A stretch of DNA of 7,199 bases. It comes from a bacterium. GTDB lineage: Bacteria > Coprothermobacterota > Coprothermobacteria > Coprothermobacterales > JAADFF01. This document shows positions 1 through 6,226 of this stretch, piece by piece. The number at the start of each line of letters is the position of its first letter. Position 1 is the first letter of the stretch. The stretch lies in NCBI GenBank assembly GCA_027063755.1, contig JAMORD010000095.1, positions 1 to 7,199 of the forward strand, in the 5' to 3' direction. Made by a program: the position numbers and the translations under genes. The notes under the pieces are model-generated. The model had not been told where the DNA came from and ran no database searches. It was given only the letters and a program-made list of their open reading frames with translations.

Positions 1-299
1 ATGTTGTAATGGCATATCCAGCAGCTCAGATTGCCGTTATGGAGGCCACTGGTGCGGCTAATATTATCTTCCGCAAAGAGATACAAAACGCTCCAGATCC
101 AGAGAAGGCCAGAGAGGAAAAGATTAGAGAGTACCGAGAAAAGTTGTTGAATCCATATGTTGCAGCGGCCCGTTATTACATTGATGATATTATTGATCCC
201 AGGGCAACCAGACCAATGCTTTATAATGCCCTGCAGATAGCAAAGTCTAAAGATGTACATGAAAAACTGCCAAAAAAGCATGGCAATATGCCACTGTAG
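1..299 (+). CDS. mmdA: Methylmalonyl-CoA decarboxylase alpha subunit (carboxyltransferase), 3' end only
   Basis: The gene enters from the left edge; the first whole codon is at position 3, so an ATG at 9 is internal and not the start. About 98 C-terminal residues are visible. They match the crotonase-fold carboxyltransferase family (MmdA/PccB): an AYPAAQIAVM segment followed by GAANIIFRKEI, which in this family lies near the acyl-CoA site, then a charged helical stretch. The protein ends in KKHGNMPL, which closely resembles the KKHGNIPL end typical of MmdA. The enzyme moves the carboxyl group of methylmalonyl-CoA to protein-bound biotin on the cytoplasmic side of the pump. The following mmdD, mmdC and mmdB genes support this over a propionyl-CoA carboxylase beta subunit, which looks similar at this end. 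Glutaconyl-CoA decarboxylase alpha is less likely given the ending. Substrate assignment is inferred from family and context. Confidence 0.9.
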   Translation, partial: VVMAYPAAQIAVMEATGAANIIFRKEIQNAPDPEKAREEKIREYREKLLNPYVAAARYYIDDIIDPRATRPMLYNALQIAKSKDVHEKLPKKHGNMPL

Positions 300-312
300 G
301 GTGGTGATATAG

Positions 313-657
313 ATGTATATAGCATATGCGGTAACTGCATCGGCTTCGAATACTGCAGCTTCGTTAGGTGCAAGATTATATGAAGCTTTTATCATTATGA
401 TTATTGGTATGAGTGCTGTGTTTCTCATGCTTATCATTTCAATGTTTGGTATGATGCTTATTGGAAAAGTTGCTTCCCCTAAAGGGAAGACAGAGAAGGA
501 GACTCCGCAGGTTGTATCAACACAATCTTCCACAGCTGCATTGGAATCTTCTTCTGAAAACACCGAGACTGAAATTGCAGCTGCTGTGGCAGTTGTTCAT
601 CATGTTCGTAGGAAATCGGTTGTTTCTACTCCAATTATAAGAAGAAAAGATGTATAG
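313..657 (+). CDS. mmdD: Sodium-pump decarboxylase small membrane subunit (OadG/MmdD family)
   Basis: A 114-residue protein of the OadG/MmdD type, the small subunit that anchors and assembles biotin-dependent Na+-pumping decarboxylases. A short N-terminal stretch leads to one strong hydrophobic segment at about residues 26-50 (rich in Ile, Met, Leu and Phe). A low-complexity Ser/Thr/Glu/Ala linker (about 54-86) follows, then a C-terminal ETEIAAAVAVVHHVRRKS element. An EIAAA-type tail is common in this family and probably contacts the carboxyltransferase. The adjacent His96-His97 pair could be a metal-binding feature, because OadG is known to bind Zn2+ through its soluble tail; this is inference. 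The ATG is preceded by GGGTGGTGAT (299-308), and the gap from mmdA is 13 bases. Sequence conservation in this family is low, so the call rests on topology, tail and position between mmdA and the biotin carrier gene. Confidence 0.85.
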   Translation: MYIAYAVTASASNTAASLGARLYEAFIIMIIGMSAVFLMLIISMFGMMLIGKVASPKGKTEKETPQVVSTQSSTAALESSSENTETEIAAAVAVVHHVRRKSVVSTPIIRRKDV

Positions 658-663
658 GAGGTG
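656..663 (+). promoter_or_regulatory. Ribosome-binding site that fixes the mmdC start
   Basis: AGGAGGTG is a full match to the anti-Shine-Dalgarno complement. It overlaps the mmdD stop codon (655-657) and sits 6 bases before ATG 670. It therefore decides against the GTG at 661. Confidence 0.85.
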
Positions 664-669
664 TTACCC

Positions 670-1080
670 ATGTCCAAAAAATATGTCTACAAGGTAAAAG
701 TTAATGGAAAAGTATATGAGGTAGAGATTGAGGAGGTAGGTGGTACTCCTGTAGTAACATCTACGCAGCGTGTGCCGACTTCTGCACCAGCGCCTACTCC
801 AACACCAGCACCGGCTCCAGCGGCTGCTCCTACGCCTACTCCAGCACCAGCATCTGGGGGAGGGGGAGATTCATTAGTAAAGGCTCCTATACCCGGTAAG
901 GTGCTTTCTATTAAGGTTAGAGAAGGTGATCATGTAGATTACGGTCAGACATTACTAATTTTTGAGGCTATGAAGATGGAAAATGAGGTTAAGGCACCTA
1001 AAGCTGGTGTTGTAAAGAAGATTTATGTTTCGGAGGGAGCAAACTTTAATACAGGCGATCCTCTTATAGAGATTGAGTAG
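670..1080 (+). CDS. mmdC: Biotin carboxyl carrier subunit of methylmalonyl-CoA decarboxylase
   Basis: A 136-residue biotin carrier. Residues 1-25 form a small charged beta-rich region (KYVYKVKVNGKVYEVEIEE). Residues 38-61 are a flexible Ala/Pro/Thr linker, followed by GGGG. Residues 68-136 are a biotinyl/lipoyl domain with the motif EAMKMEN, in which Lys102 is the biotin attachment site, 34 residues from the C-terminus as usual for the family. The carrier shuttles CO2 from the carboxyltransferase to the membrane beta subunit. I chose ATG 670: AGGAGGTG lies at 656-663 with a 6-base gap, whereas the in-frame GTG at 661 lies within that ribosome-binding site. The gene starts 12 bases after mmdD and ends 13 bases before mmdB. 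It is a separate polypeptide here, not fused to a carboxyltransferase as in OadA. Confidence 0.93.
   Translation: MSKKYVYKVKVNGKVYEVEIEEVGGTPVVTSTQRVPTSAPAPTPTPAPAPAAAPTPTPAPASGGGGDSLVKAPIPGKVLSIKVREGDHVDYGQTLLIFEAMKMENEVKAPKAGVVKKIYVSEGANFNTGDPLIEIE
781..852 (+). repeat. Ala-Pro-Thr low-complexity linker coding tract in mmdC
   Basis: A degenerate run of GCN, CCN and ACN codons encodes residues 38-61 (SAPAPTPTPAPAP..., then AAAPTPTPAPA). Such hinges let the biotin domain swing between the catalytic subunits. Synonymous codons vary along the tract, so it is not a young perfect tandem repeat. Confidence 0.85.
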
Positions 1081-1087
1081 AGGAGGG
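1081..1087 (+). promoter_or_regulatory. Ribosome-binding site that fixes the mmdB start
   Basis: AGGAGGG begins immediately after the mmdC stop (1078-1080) and sits 6 bases before ATG 1094. An in-frame upstream TTG at 1073 would overlap mmdC and lies before this site, so it is not the likely start. Confidence 0.8.
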
Positions 1088-1093
1088 CTTACT

Positions 1094-2461
1094 ATGTGGG
1101 AAGCCATTGTAAATACATTTGTTAATCTGTGGGAAAAAAGTGGTTTATATGCGTTTTTGTTTCCACAGGATACGAAAGGTTTGTTACCATTTGAACTTGC
1201 CATACTCCTTGAGGTTTTAGGAATCATTGCTGTTTTGTATGGGCTTAATACCTTTCGCAAGAGCAAGTGGGCAACTTTTAATATTGTTGTTGGAGTGATA
1301 GCCATTGTTCTCGCTATGCCAGATTGGAAACATTCTGTGATGGTATTGGTTTCTATGGTTTTGCTTTATCTTGGTATATTTAAGAAATTTGAGCCACTTT
1401 TACTTGTTCCCATAGCATTTGGGGCGCTTTTGACAAATTTGCCTCCGGCAGGAGATATGTATATTATTTCTCCAGAATATGTTAGTATTTTGGAAAAAAT
1501 AGGTGGTCAAATCCATCATATTATTGCCCCAACAAAACCTTTGATTGGTGATGTTATGTATTTCGGTGTTATTAATGAGTTATTTCCCCTGCTGATTTTT
1601 ATGGGGGTAGGAGCTATGACGGATTTTGGCCCTTTAATAGCTTATCCTATTTCTTTCTTGCTGGGAGCTGCAGCTCAGATAGGTGTATATATTGCCATGT
1701 TTGTAGCGGTCTTACTCGGTTTTTCTACTAAGGAAGCTGCAGCTATAGGTATTATTGGCGGTGCAGATGGTCCCACATCCATTTATCTTGCAGTTAAGTT
1801 GGCCCCCCATCTTCTTGGACCTATTGCTGTTGCTGCGTACACATATATGTCCTTAGTGCCCTTAATTCAACCACCGATTATGAAGTGGCTGACAACAGAG
1901 GAAGAACGCAAGGTGAGAATGGAACAACTGCGTCCAGTTTCTAAAGTTGAAAAAATTGTTTTTCCTATATTTATGACTGTTCTTACAGGTCTTCTTCTTC
2001 CTTCTGCTTTACCATTGATTGGTTTCCTTATGTTTGGGAATCTACTAAGGGAAACAGGAGTTACCGATCGTCTTGCTAATACAGCAGCCAATGAGCTTAC
2101 CAATATTGTTACCATATTTTTAGCTACATCGGTGGGTATGTCTATGAAGGCTGATAGATTTTTAACAGTAAAAACAATGGAAATTATTGCGTTAGGTGTT
2201 GTAGCTTTTGGTGCATCAACAATGGGTGGTGTACTGCTCGGTAAGCTCCTTTATAAACTGACTGGTGGAAAAGTGAATCCACTTATCGGTAGTGCCGGTG
2301 TATCTGCTGTTCCTATGGCTGCTCGTGTATCTCAAGTTGTAGGACAGGAAGCAGATCCCCACAACTTCTTGCTCATGCACGCCATGGGGCCTAATGTGGC
2401 CGGTGTTATTGGAACAGCTGTTGCGGCTGGTACTTTTATAGCCTATTTCTTAGGTAGGTAA
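1094..2461 (+). CDS. mmdB: Sodium-translocating methylmalonyl-CoA decarboxylase beta subunit
   Basis: A 455-residue polytopic membrane protein of the OadB/MmdB/GcdB family. It decarboxylates carboxybiotin and couples this to Na+ export. Family hallmarks are present in order: FEPLLLVPIAFGALLTN (about 99-115), FPLLIFMGVGAMTDFGP (about 164-180), and GIIGGADGPT with Asp225, equivalent to the essential Asp203 of Klebsiella OadB. Next comes LVPLIQPPIM, then NPLIGSAGVSAVPMAAR with Asn395, Gly399, Ser404 and Arg411, spaced exactly like OadB Asn373, Gly377, Ser382 and Arg389. HAMGPNVAGVIG lies near the end. All known Na+-site residues are thus intact and the pump should work. The first family-typical helix begins only near residue 80. 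The preceding residues carry two further hydrophobic stretches (about 33-53 and 61-76) that shorter homologues lack. The start is ATG 1094, chosen from its ribosome-binding site. Confidence 0.95.
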   Translation: MWEAIVNTFVNLWEKSGLYAFLFPQDTKGLLPFELAILLEVLGIIAVLYGLNTFRKSKWATFNIVVGVIAIVLAMPDWKHSVMVLVSMVLLYLGIFKKFEPLLLVPIAFGALLTNLPPAGDMYIISPEYVSILEKIGGQIHHIIAPTKPLIGDVMYFGVINELFPLLIFMGVGAMTDFGPLIAYPISFLLGAAAQIGVYIAMFVAVLLGFSTKEAAAIGIIGGADGPTSIYLAVKLAPHLLGPIAVAAYTYMSLVPLIQPPIMKWLTTEEERKVRMEQLRPVSKVEKIVFPIFMTVLTGLLLPSALPLIGFLMFGNLLRETGVTDRLANTAANELTNIVTIFLATSVGMSMKADRFLTVKTMEIIALGVVAFGASTMGGVLLGKLLYKLTGGKVNPLIGSAGVSAVPMAARVSQVVGQEADPHNFLLMHAMGPNVAGVIGTAVAAGTFIAYFLGR

Positions 2462-2474
2462 TGTAAAAGAATGA

Positions 2475-2480
2475 GGGAGG
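2475..2480 (+). promoter_or_regulatory. Ribosome-binding site that fixes the hutH start
   Basis: GGGAGG lies 7 bases before ATG 2488. A GTG two codons upstream (2482) falls too close to be served by this site, so ATG 2488 is preferred. The resulting numbering also matches the Pseudomonas enzyme at Tyr53, His83 and Ala142-Ser143-Gly144. Confidence 0.75.
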
Positions 2481-2487
2481 GGTGCAT

Positions 2488-3990
2488 ATGAATACTGTTA
2501 TTTTGGAGGGGGATGCAACTCTCAGTGACTATGTTGATGTTGTTTATAGGGGAAAGGAACTTTACCTTTCCCCTTCTTTAATTGAGAGGGTAAAACATCT
2601 TAGGGAGCGTATCAAATCTTTTACTGCAGAAGGCCGTGTGATGTATGGTATCAATACGGGATTTGGTGCTCTTAAAGATACTGTTATACTACCCAATCAT
2701 CTAAAAGACCTGCAACATAATATCGTTAGGAGTCATGCTGTTGGTGTGGGAGAGCCTGTATCTGAACAAGTGTCAAGGGGAATGCTATTTCTATTAATTA
2801 ACTCATTTTCCAAAGGGTACTCTGGTGTTAGACCTGCTCTTCTTCAGCGACTTGTTGATATGCTTAATGCTGGTGTTCACCCAGTAGTACCCCGTTGGGG
2901 GTCCGTCGGTGCCAGCGGGGATTTGGCTCCATTGTCGCACCTTGCACTTGCTGTTATAGGAGAAGGGGAGGTTTTCTACAAAGGTCAGCGTATGCCCGCA
3001 TCTGAAGTCTTTAAGAAAGTTGGCATGGAACCTGTATTTGGCCTTGATGCCAAAGAAGGTTTAGCATTACTGAATGGAACTCATTTTATGATGGCTATGC
3101 TTATAGATGCCTATTTGAAGGCCCAAAATCTATTAAATCATTATCTGTCTACATTTGCGGTATTTACAGAGGTTATGGAAACAGTTTCTACACCGTTTGA
3201 TACTCGTATTCATGAAGTGCGTCGTGATAAGTATGCTCTTAAAGTAGCCCGTATTATAAAAGATAAGATCCATGATTCTCAGCTTATTGATAGACATCCC
3301 GAGGTGGTACAAGATAGTTACTCTATAAGGTGCTTTCCTCAGATTGTATCTCCTATACTCAGGGCACTTGAGCTGACAGAACATCTTATTGCTGACGAAA
3401 TCAATGCTGTGACAGATAATCCATTGGTATTTGAAGAAGATGTTTTGTCAGGTGGCAATTTTCACGGTGCTCCTATAGCTTGGGTGTCTGAGGCTCTGAA
3501 GACAGCTGTTTCTGACTTGGGTAATGTGTCTATAGCCCATATGGAATGGCTTCTCAATCCCCGTTACAACAAAGAAAGAGGTTTAACACCATTTTTAACC
3601 AAGGAACCTGGCTTGGAATCAGGCTTTATGATTGTGCAGTATATGGCAGCATCTCGTATGGCACATATTAGGGTGCTTGCTCATCCTGCTTCTGTTGATA
3701 ATTACTACACATCTGCTCTTCAGGAAGATGTTATTTCCCTGGGAGCAGTAAGTGTAGACAATCTTCATGTTGTTCTGAGGAACCTTGCATATATAGTGGC
3801 TGGAGAGTCGCTTATGGTATATAAAGCTGTTTTTATTAAGGATATATATGATATGCTATCCTCACACGGCAAAGAATGGATAAATACCCATAAACCTGTA
3901 ATTGGAGATAAAATATTAGGTGGCGACAGTTACGTTGCGCCTATTTTGGAGGGGTTAGCTCTTAAATATTTAGGGGAAGAGGTGATGTAA
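2488..3990 (+). CDS. hutH: Histidine ammonia-lyase family enzyme (MIO-dependent)
   Basis: A 500-residue aromatic amino acid lyase; the family is usually about 500-510 long. The expected reaction is histidine to urocanate plus ammonia, in the cytoplasm. Visible active-site elements: Tyr53 in YGINTGFG; Ser82-His83 in SHAVGVG (the Ser-His pair favours histidine over tyrosine or phenylalanine); Ala142-Ser143-Gly144 in [14 protein letters not shown], the tripeptide that cyclises into MIO; Asn196 in LLNGTHF; Tyr278 and Arg281 in QDSYSIRC; Phe325 in GGNFHG; and Glu413 in QED. Odd points: the canonical NQEDHVS reads LQEDVIS here, the RPHPGQ-type segment is replaced by a charged stretch ([10 protein letters not shown]), and QDPYSLRCQPQ reads [11 protein letters not shown]. 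It is therefore a divergent member, and its substrate is inferred. No hutU, hutI or formiminoglutamate gene is visible. It starts 26 bases after mmdB and ends 1 base before pdxS. Confidence 0.85.
   Translation: MNTVILEGDATLSDYVDVVYRGKELYLSPSLIERVKHLRERIKSFTAEGRVMYGINTGFGALKDTVILPNHLKDLQHNIVRSHAVGVGEPVSEQVSRGMLFLLINSFSKGYSGVRPALLQRLVDMLNAGVHPVVPRWGSVGASGDLAPLSHLALAVIGEGEVFYKGQRMPASEVFKKVGMEPVFGLDAKEGLALLNGTHFMMAMLIDAYLKAQNLLNHYLSTFAVFTEVMETVSTPFDTRIHEVRRDKYALKVARIIKDKIHDSQLIDRHPEVVQDSYSIRCFPQIVSPILRALELTEHLIADEINAVTDNPLVFEEDVLSGGNFHGAPIAWVSEALKTAVSDLGNVSIAHMEWLLNPRYNKERGLTPFLTKEPGLESGFMIVQYMAASRMAHIRVLAHPASVDNYYTSALQEDVISLGAVSVDNLHVVLRNLAYIVAGESLMVYKAVFIKDIYDMLSSHGKEWINTHKPVIGDKILGGDSYVAPILEGLALKYLGEEVM
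2548..2574 (+). promoter_or_regulatory. Perfect 10-bp hairpin early in hutH, possible attenuator or RNA-processing element
   Basis: The left arm AGGGGAAAGG (2548-2557) pairs perfectly with the right arm CCTTTCCCCT (2565-2574) across a 7-base loop. The hairpin begins 60 bases after the hutH ATG and is followed by TCTTTAATT, a weak U-rich tract. It could attenuate transcription entering hutH from the mmd genes, stabilise the mmd transcript end, or be a coincidence of codons for residues 21-29. Structure is seen directly; function is inferred. Confidence 0.3.
3979..3986 (+). promoter_or_regulatory. Ribosome-binding site for the TTG start of pdxS
   Basis: GAGGTGAT lies inside the last codons of hutH, 5 bases before TTG 3992. 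The next in-frame ATG (4040) would remove conserved N-terminal PdxS sequence, so the TTG is supported. Confidence 0.75.
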
Positions 3991-3991
3991 A

Positions 3992-4879
3992 TTGGTAGAG
4001 TATTATGGAACAGATAGACTGAAAAGGGGCCTGGCTCAGATGCTAAAAGGTGGTGTTATTATGGATGTTACCACCCCTGAGCAGGCTGTTATTGCCGAAG
4101 AAGCTGGTGCTGTTGCCGTTATGGCACTGGAGCGTGTGCCAGCTGACATTAGAAAAGAGGGTGGCGTTGCCCGCATGGCTGATCCTAAGATTGTAGAGGA
4201 GATTCGCGATGCGGTTTCCATTCCCGTTATGGCTAAGGTAAGAATAGGACACTTTACTGAAGCGTTGATACTTCAGTCTCTTGAGGTAGATTTCATTGAT
4301 GAGAGTGAGGTTTTAACCCCAGCAGATGAAAAGTATCACATTGATAAAAAAGAATTTGCCGTTCCCTTTGTTTGCGGTGCAAGGAATCTTGGTGAGGCGC
4401 TGAGAAGAATTGCCGAAGGTGCAGCAATGATTCGTACCAAGGGTGAGGCCGGTACGGGTAATGTTGTTGAAGCCGTTAAGCATATGCGTACTATGAACGA
4501 GCAGATTAAGAGAGTTGTTCTGGCCGATGATGAAGAGCTTGTTGTTCTTGCTAAAGAGTGGGGGGCACCACTTTATCTTCTTGAAGAGGTTAGGGAGCTT
4601 GGCAGACTACCTGTGGTAAACTTTGCCGCCGGCGGTATTGCCACACCTGCTGATGCTGCGCTTATGATGTGGCTTGGATCTGACGGTGTATTTGTTGGTT
4701 CTGGTATCTTTAAGTCTGATAATCCAAGAGAAAGGGCAAAGGCTATTGTTGATGCTGTCACCTATTGGAGAGAACCAGAGATATTGGCCGAGGTTTCTAA
4801 AGGTCTTGGAGAGGCTATGAAAGGCATAGATGTTTCCAAACTAAGCGAAGAAGAACTGCTTCAGAACAGGGGGTGGTAA
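3992..4879 (+). CDS. pdxS: Pyridoxal 5'-phosphate synthase, lyase subunit PdxS
   Basis: A 295-residue (beta/alpha)8-barrel enzyme at the usual family length. It builds PLP from ribose 5-phosphate, glyceraldehyde 3-phosphate and ammonia delivered by PdxT (DXP-independent route, cytoplasmic dodecamer). Conserved elements: KGGVIMDV with Asp25; Lys82 in MAKVRIGHF, which forms the first covalent sugar adduct; [10 protein letters not shown] with Asp103; Lys150 in [10 protein letters not shown], the second catalytic lysine; and the phosphate-binding segments GGIATPAD (214-221) and VGSGIF (235-240). Each is offset by one from the Bacillus numbering. Translation starts at TTG 3992, one base after the hutH stop. 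Its TAA (4877-4879) lies directly before the pdxT start, so the two subunits are probably translationally coupled. PLP would serve transaminases and decarboxylases. The neighbouring lyase uses MIO, not PLP. Confidence 0.98.
   Translation: MVEYYGTDRLKRGLAQMLKGGVIMDVTTPEQAVIAEEAGAVAVMALERVPADIRKEGGVARMADPKIVEEIRDAVSIPVMAKVRIGHFTEALILQSLEVDFIDESEVLTPADEKYHIDKKEFAVPFVCGARNLGEALRRIAEGAAMIRTKGEAGTGNVVEAVKHMRTMNEQIKRVVLADDEELVVLAKEWGAPLYLLEEVRELGRLPVVNFAAGGIATPADAALMMWLGSDGVFVGSGIFKSDNPRERAKAIVDAVTYWREPEILAEVSKGLGEAMKGIDVSKLSEEELLQNRGW
4868..4875 (+). promoter_or_regulatory. Ribosome-binding site that decides the pdxT start
   Basis: AGGGGGTG differs by one base from AGGAGGTG. Its 6-base gap to ATG 4882 equals the gap seen at mmdC. 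The alternatives, ATG 4879 (3-base gap) and GTG 4873 (inside the site), fit less well. ATG 4879 would overlap the pdxS stop by one base and cannot be fully excluded. Confidence 0.65.
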
Positions 4880-4881
4880 TG

Positions 4882-5469
4882 ATGGTGACAATAGGAGTAT
4901 TGGCTGTTCAGGGAGATTTTGAAGAGCATATGGCAATGCTTGAAACTCTTGGAGTAGAGGTTAAAGATGTTAGATTACCCAAAGACCTCAATAGTATTGA
5001 TGGTATTATATTGCCTGGCGGTGAGAGCACTGCCATGACAACTATTATGCTCCGTCGTGGCATGTGGGATGCACTGAAAAAGGCCTTTGAAGAAGGTCTT
5101 CCTGCGTATGGAACTTGTGCTGGTTCTATTTTACTTGCTAAAGATATTGGTGTGGGTTCCGATAGGGTAAAACCGTTTGGCATGATTGATATGGTTATTG
5201 AAAGGAATGCATATGGAAGGCAAATAGCCAGTAGAGAAGTATTTCTTGATGAACATGAATTGGGTGATAATGAACCTCTTCATGCAGTTTTTATCAGGGC
5301 TCCTCGTATTGTAAAGGTTGGTCCTGCTGTAAAAGTCTTGGCTACATATGATGGAGATCCCGTGCTTGTTAGAGAAGGTAATTTCCTTGCATCTACATTC
5401 CATCCGGAGTTAACAGATGACTATAGGGTTCATGAATATTTTGTAAAGATGGTTAAAAAGGAGGTTTAA
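4882..5469 (+). CDS. pdxT: Pyridoxal 5'-phosphate synthase, glutaminase subunit PdxT
   Basis: A 195-residue class I glutamine amidotransferase. It hydrolyses glutamine and channels ammonia into the PdxS barrel. From ATG 4882 the protein begins MVTIGVLAVQGDFEEH, like the typical MLTIGVLGLQG start. GGEST is at 46-50, the nucleophile Cys79 is in YGTCAGSILLA, and the His174-Pro-Glu176 dyad is in STFHPELTDDYRVHEYF. The catalytic triad is therefore complete. The length is close to the Bacillus protein (196). It follows pdxS with two bases between the stop and this ATG, and its own stop lies 4 bases before yebC. The start is chosen over ATG 4879 and GTG 4873 by Shine-Dalgarno spacing and by homology of the first residues; the difference is at most three residues. 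Confidence 0.97.
   Translation: MVTIGVLAVQGDFEEHMAMLETLGVEVKDVRLPKDLNSIDGIILPGGESTAMTTIMLRRGMWDALKKAFEEGLPAYGTCAGSILLAKDIGVGSDRVKPFGMIDMVIERNAYGRQIASREVFLDEHELGDNEPLHAVFIRAPRIVKVGPAVKVLATYDGDPVLVREGNFLASTFHPELTDDYRVHEYFVKMVKKEV
5458..5465 (+). promoter_or_regulatory. Ribosome-binding site for the GTG start of yebC
   Basis: AAGGAGGT is a strong Shine-Dalgarno site inside the last pdxT codons, 8 bases before GTG 5474. That GTG begins the invariant SGHSKW sequence. Confidence 0.85.
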
Positions 5470-5473
5470 CGAA

Positions 5474-6226
5474 GTGTCAGGACATTCAAAGTGGCACAAT
5501 ATTAGGGCTAAGAAGTCCAAAATGGATGCCCGTAAGGGTAAATTATTTACCAAGCTTGCCAGGGAAATTCAGGTGGCTGCTCGCAATGGTGGCCCTAATC
5601 CTGAGACTAATGTTCGTTTGAGAATCGCAATTGATAAAGCTCTTGCAGCTAACATGCCCAAAGAGAATATAGAGAGGGCTATTAAAAAGGGCACGGGTGA
5701 GCTTGGTAGTGAGAATATAGAAGAGGTTACATATGAGGGTTATGGCCCTGGCGGTGTAGCTATTTTGGTAGAGGCTATGACCGATAACCGTAATAGAACT
5801 GCTGGTGAGATTAGACATATATTTTCTAAGTATGGAGGGTCCATGGCTGAAGCCGGTGCCGTGGCATGGATATTTGAGAGAAAAGGCGTAATAGATGTTA
5901 AAGCTGAAGGTATAGCTGATACAGATGAGTTTATATTAGAGGTTATAGATCTTGGTGCAGAAGATGTTAAGGAAGAAGACGGTATACTTGAGATTATTAC
6001 CGATCCCAAGGATTACGCCACGGTTCTGGAGTCTTTAAGAGAAAGAGGAGTTGATATAGAAAATTCAGAGCTGACTTTCGTGCCGAAAAATTATGTAGCG
6101 GTTTCTGGGGAGACTGCAGAGAAACTTATAAAGTTGATACAGATATTGGAAGATCATGATGATGTACAAAATGTTCATGCTAACTTTGATATATCTCCAG
6201 AAGAGCTGGAGGCACTTATGGCGTGA
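5474..6226 (+). CDS. yebC: YebC/TACO1 family protein
   Basis: A 250-residue protein of the usual YebC length. It starts SGHSKWHNIRAKKSKMDARKGKLFTKLAREI, the highly conserved N-terminal signature. RLRIAIDKALAANMPKENIERAIKKGTG (about 48-75), YEGYGPGGVAI (87-97) and TDNRNRTAGEIRHIFSKYGG (103-122) are all near-consensus. The family was long labelled a transcriptional regulator, partly because it often sits beside ruvC. More recent work on YebC and mitochondrial TACO1 supports a role in translation, helping ribosomes through difficult (polyproline-rich) stretches. The product acts in the cytoplasm. Translation begins at GTG 5474. The stop TGA overlaps the GTG of ruvC by four bases (GTGA), so translation of the two genes is likely coupled. 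The family assignment is certain; the molecular role is family knowledge and cannot be read from this sequence. Confidence 0.97.
   Translation: MSGHSKWHNIRAKKSKMDARKGKLFTKLAREIQVAARNGGPNPETNVRLRIAIDKALAANMPKENIERAIKKGTGELGSENIEEVTYEGYGPGGVAILVEAMTDNRNRTAGEIRHIFSKYGGSMAEAGAVAWIFERKGVIDVKAEGIADTDEFILEVIDLGAEDVKEEDGILEIITDPKDYATVLESLRERGVDIENSELTFVPKNYVAVSGETAEKLIKLIQILEDHDDVQNVHANFDISPEELEALMA
6194..6212 (+). promoter_or_regulatory. Hairpin enclosing the ruvC ribosome-binding site
   Basis: CTCCAG (6195-6200) pairs perfectly with CTGGAG (6206-6211) across a 5-base loop. A T-G wobble (6194/6212) extends it to seven pairs. The 3' arm contains the only good Shine-Dalgarno match for ruvC, GGAGG (6208-6212), 10 bases before GTG 6223. 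A ribosome finishing yebC would melt the stem and expose the site, which fits translational coupling across the GTGA overlap. Pairing is seen directly; the coupling role is inferred. Confidence 0.4.

Noticed and set aside
200-233. 7-bp inverted repeat CAGGGCA / TGCCCTG in the end of mmdA
   Set aside because: The loop is 20 bases, no T tract follows, and several 7-bp repeats are expected by chance in a window of this length.
281-304. Overlapping small stems (TGGCA/TGCCA and CCAC/GTGG) near the mmdD ribosome-binding site
   Set aside because: The stems are only 4-5 bp and compete with each other. They are too weak to support a regulatory claim.
473-489. CTTCCC / GGGAAG hairpin inside mmdD
   Set aside because: It is only 6 bp with no T tract and lies inside well-explained coding sequence.
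853-871. G-rich tract after the Ala-Pro linker, considered as a G-quadruplex
   Set aside because: There are only two G runs. It is explained by four glycine codons forming a linker.
955-1305. Reverse-strand open frame of 116 codons across the mmdC-mmdB junction
   Set aside because: It overlaps two certain genes on the other strand, has no family resemblance and no convincing ribosome-binding site. Other reverse frames under hutH, pdxS, pdxT, yebC and ruvC were dropped for the same reasons.
1665-1676. Palindrome GAGCTGCAGCTC, with a similar one at 1735-1744
   Set aside because: Both come from runs of Ala and Gln or Glu codons in a membrane protein. They show no spacing or position that suggests an operator.
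3918-3948. Imperfect hairpin with a short T run near the end of hutH, considered as an attenuator before pdxS
   Set aside because: It has a bulge and two wobble pairs, and only four T residues after an A. It is much weaker than the ruvC and early hutH hairpins.
4256-4277. Perfect 7-bp hairpin ACTGAAG / CTTCAGT in pdxS
   Set aside because: It is chance-level in length, has no T tract, and lies in conserved coding sequence ([11 protein letters not shown]).
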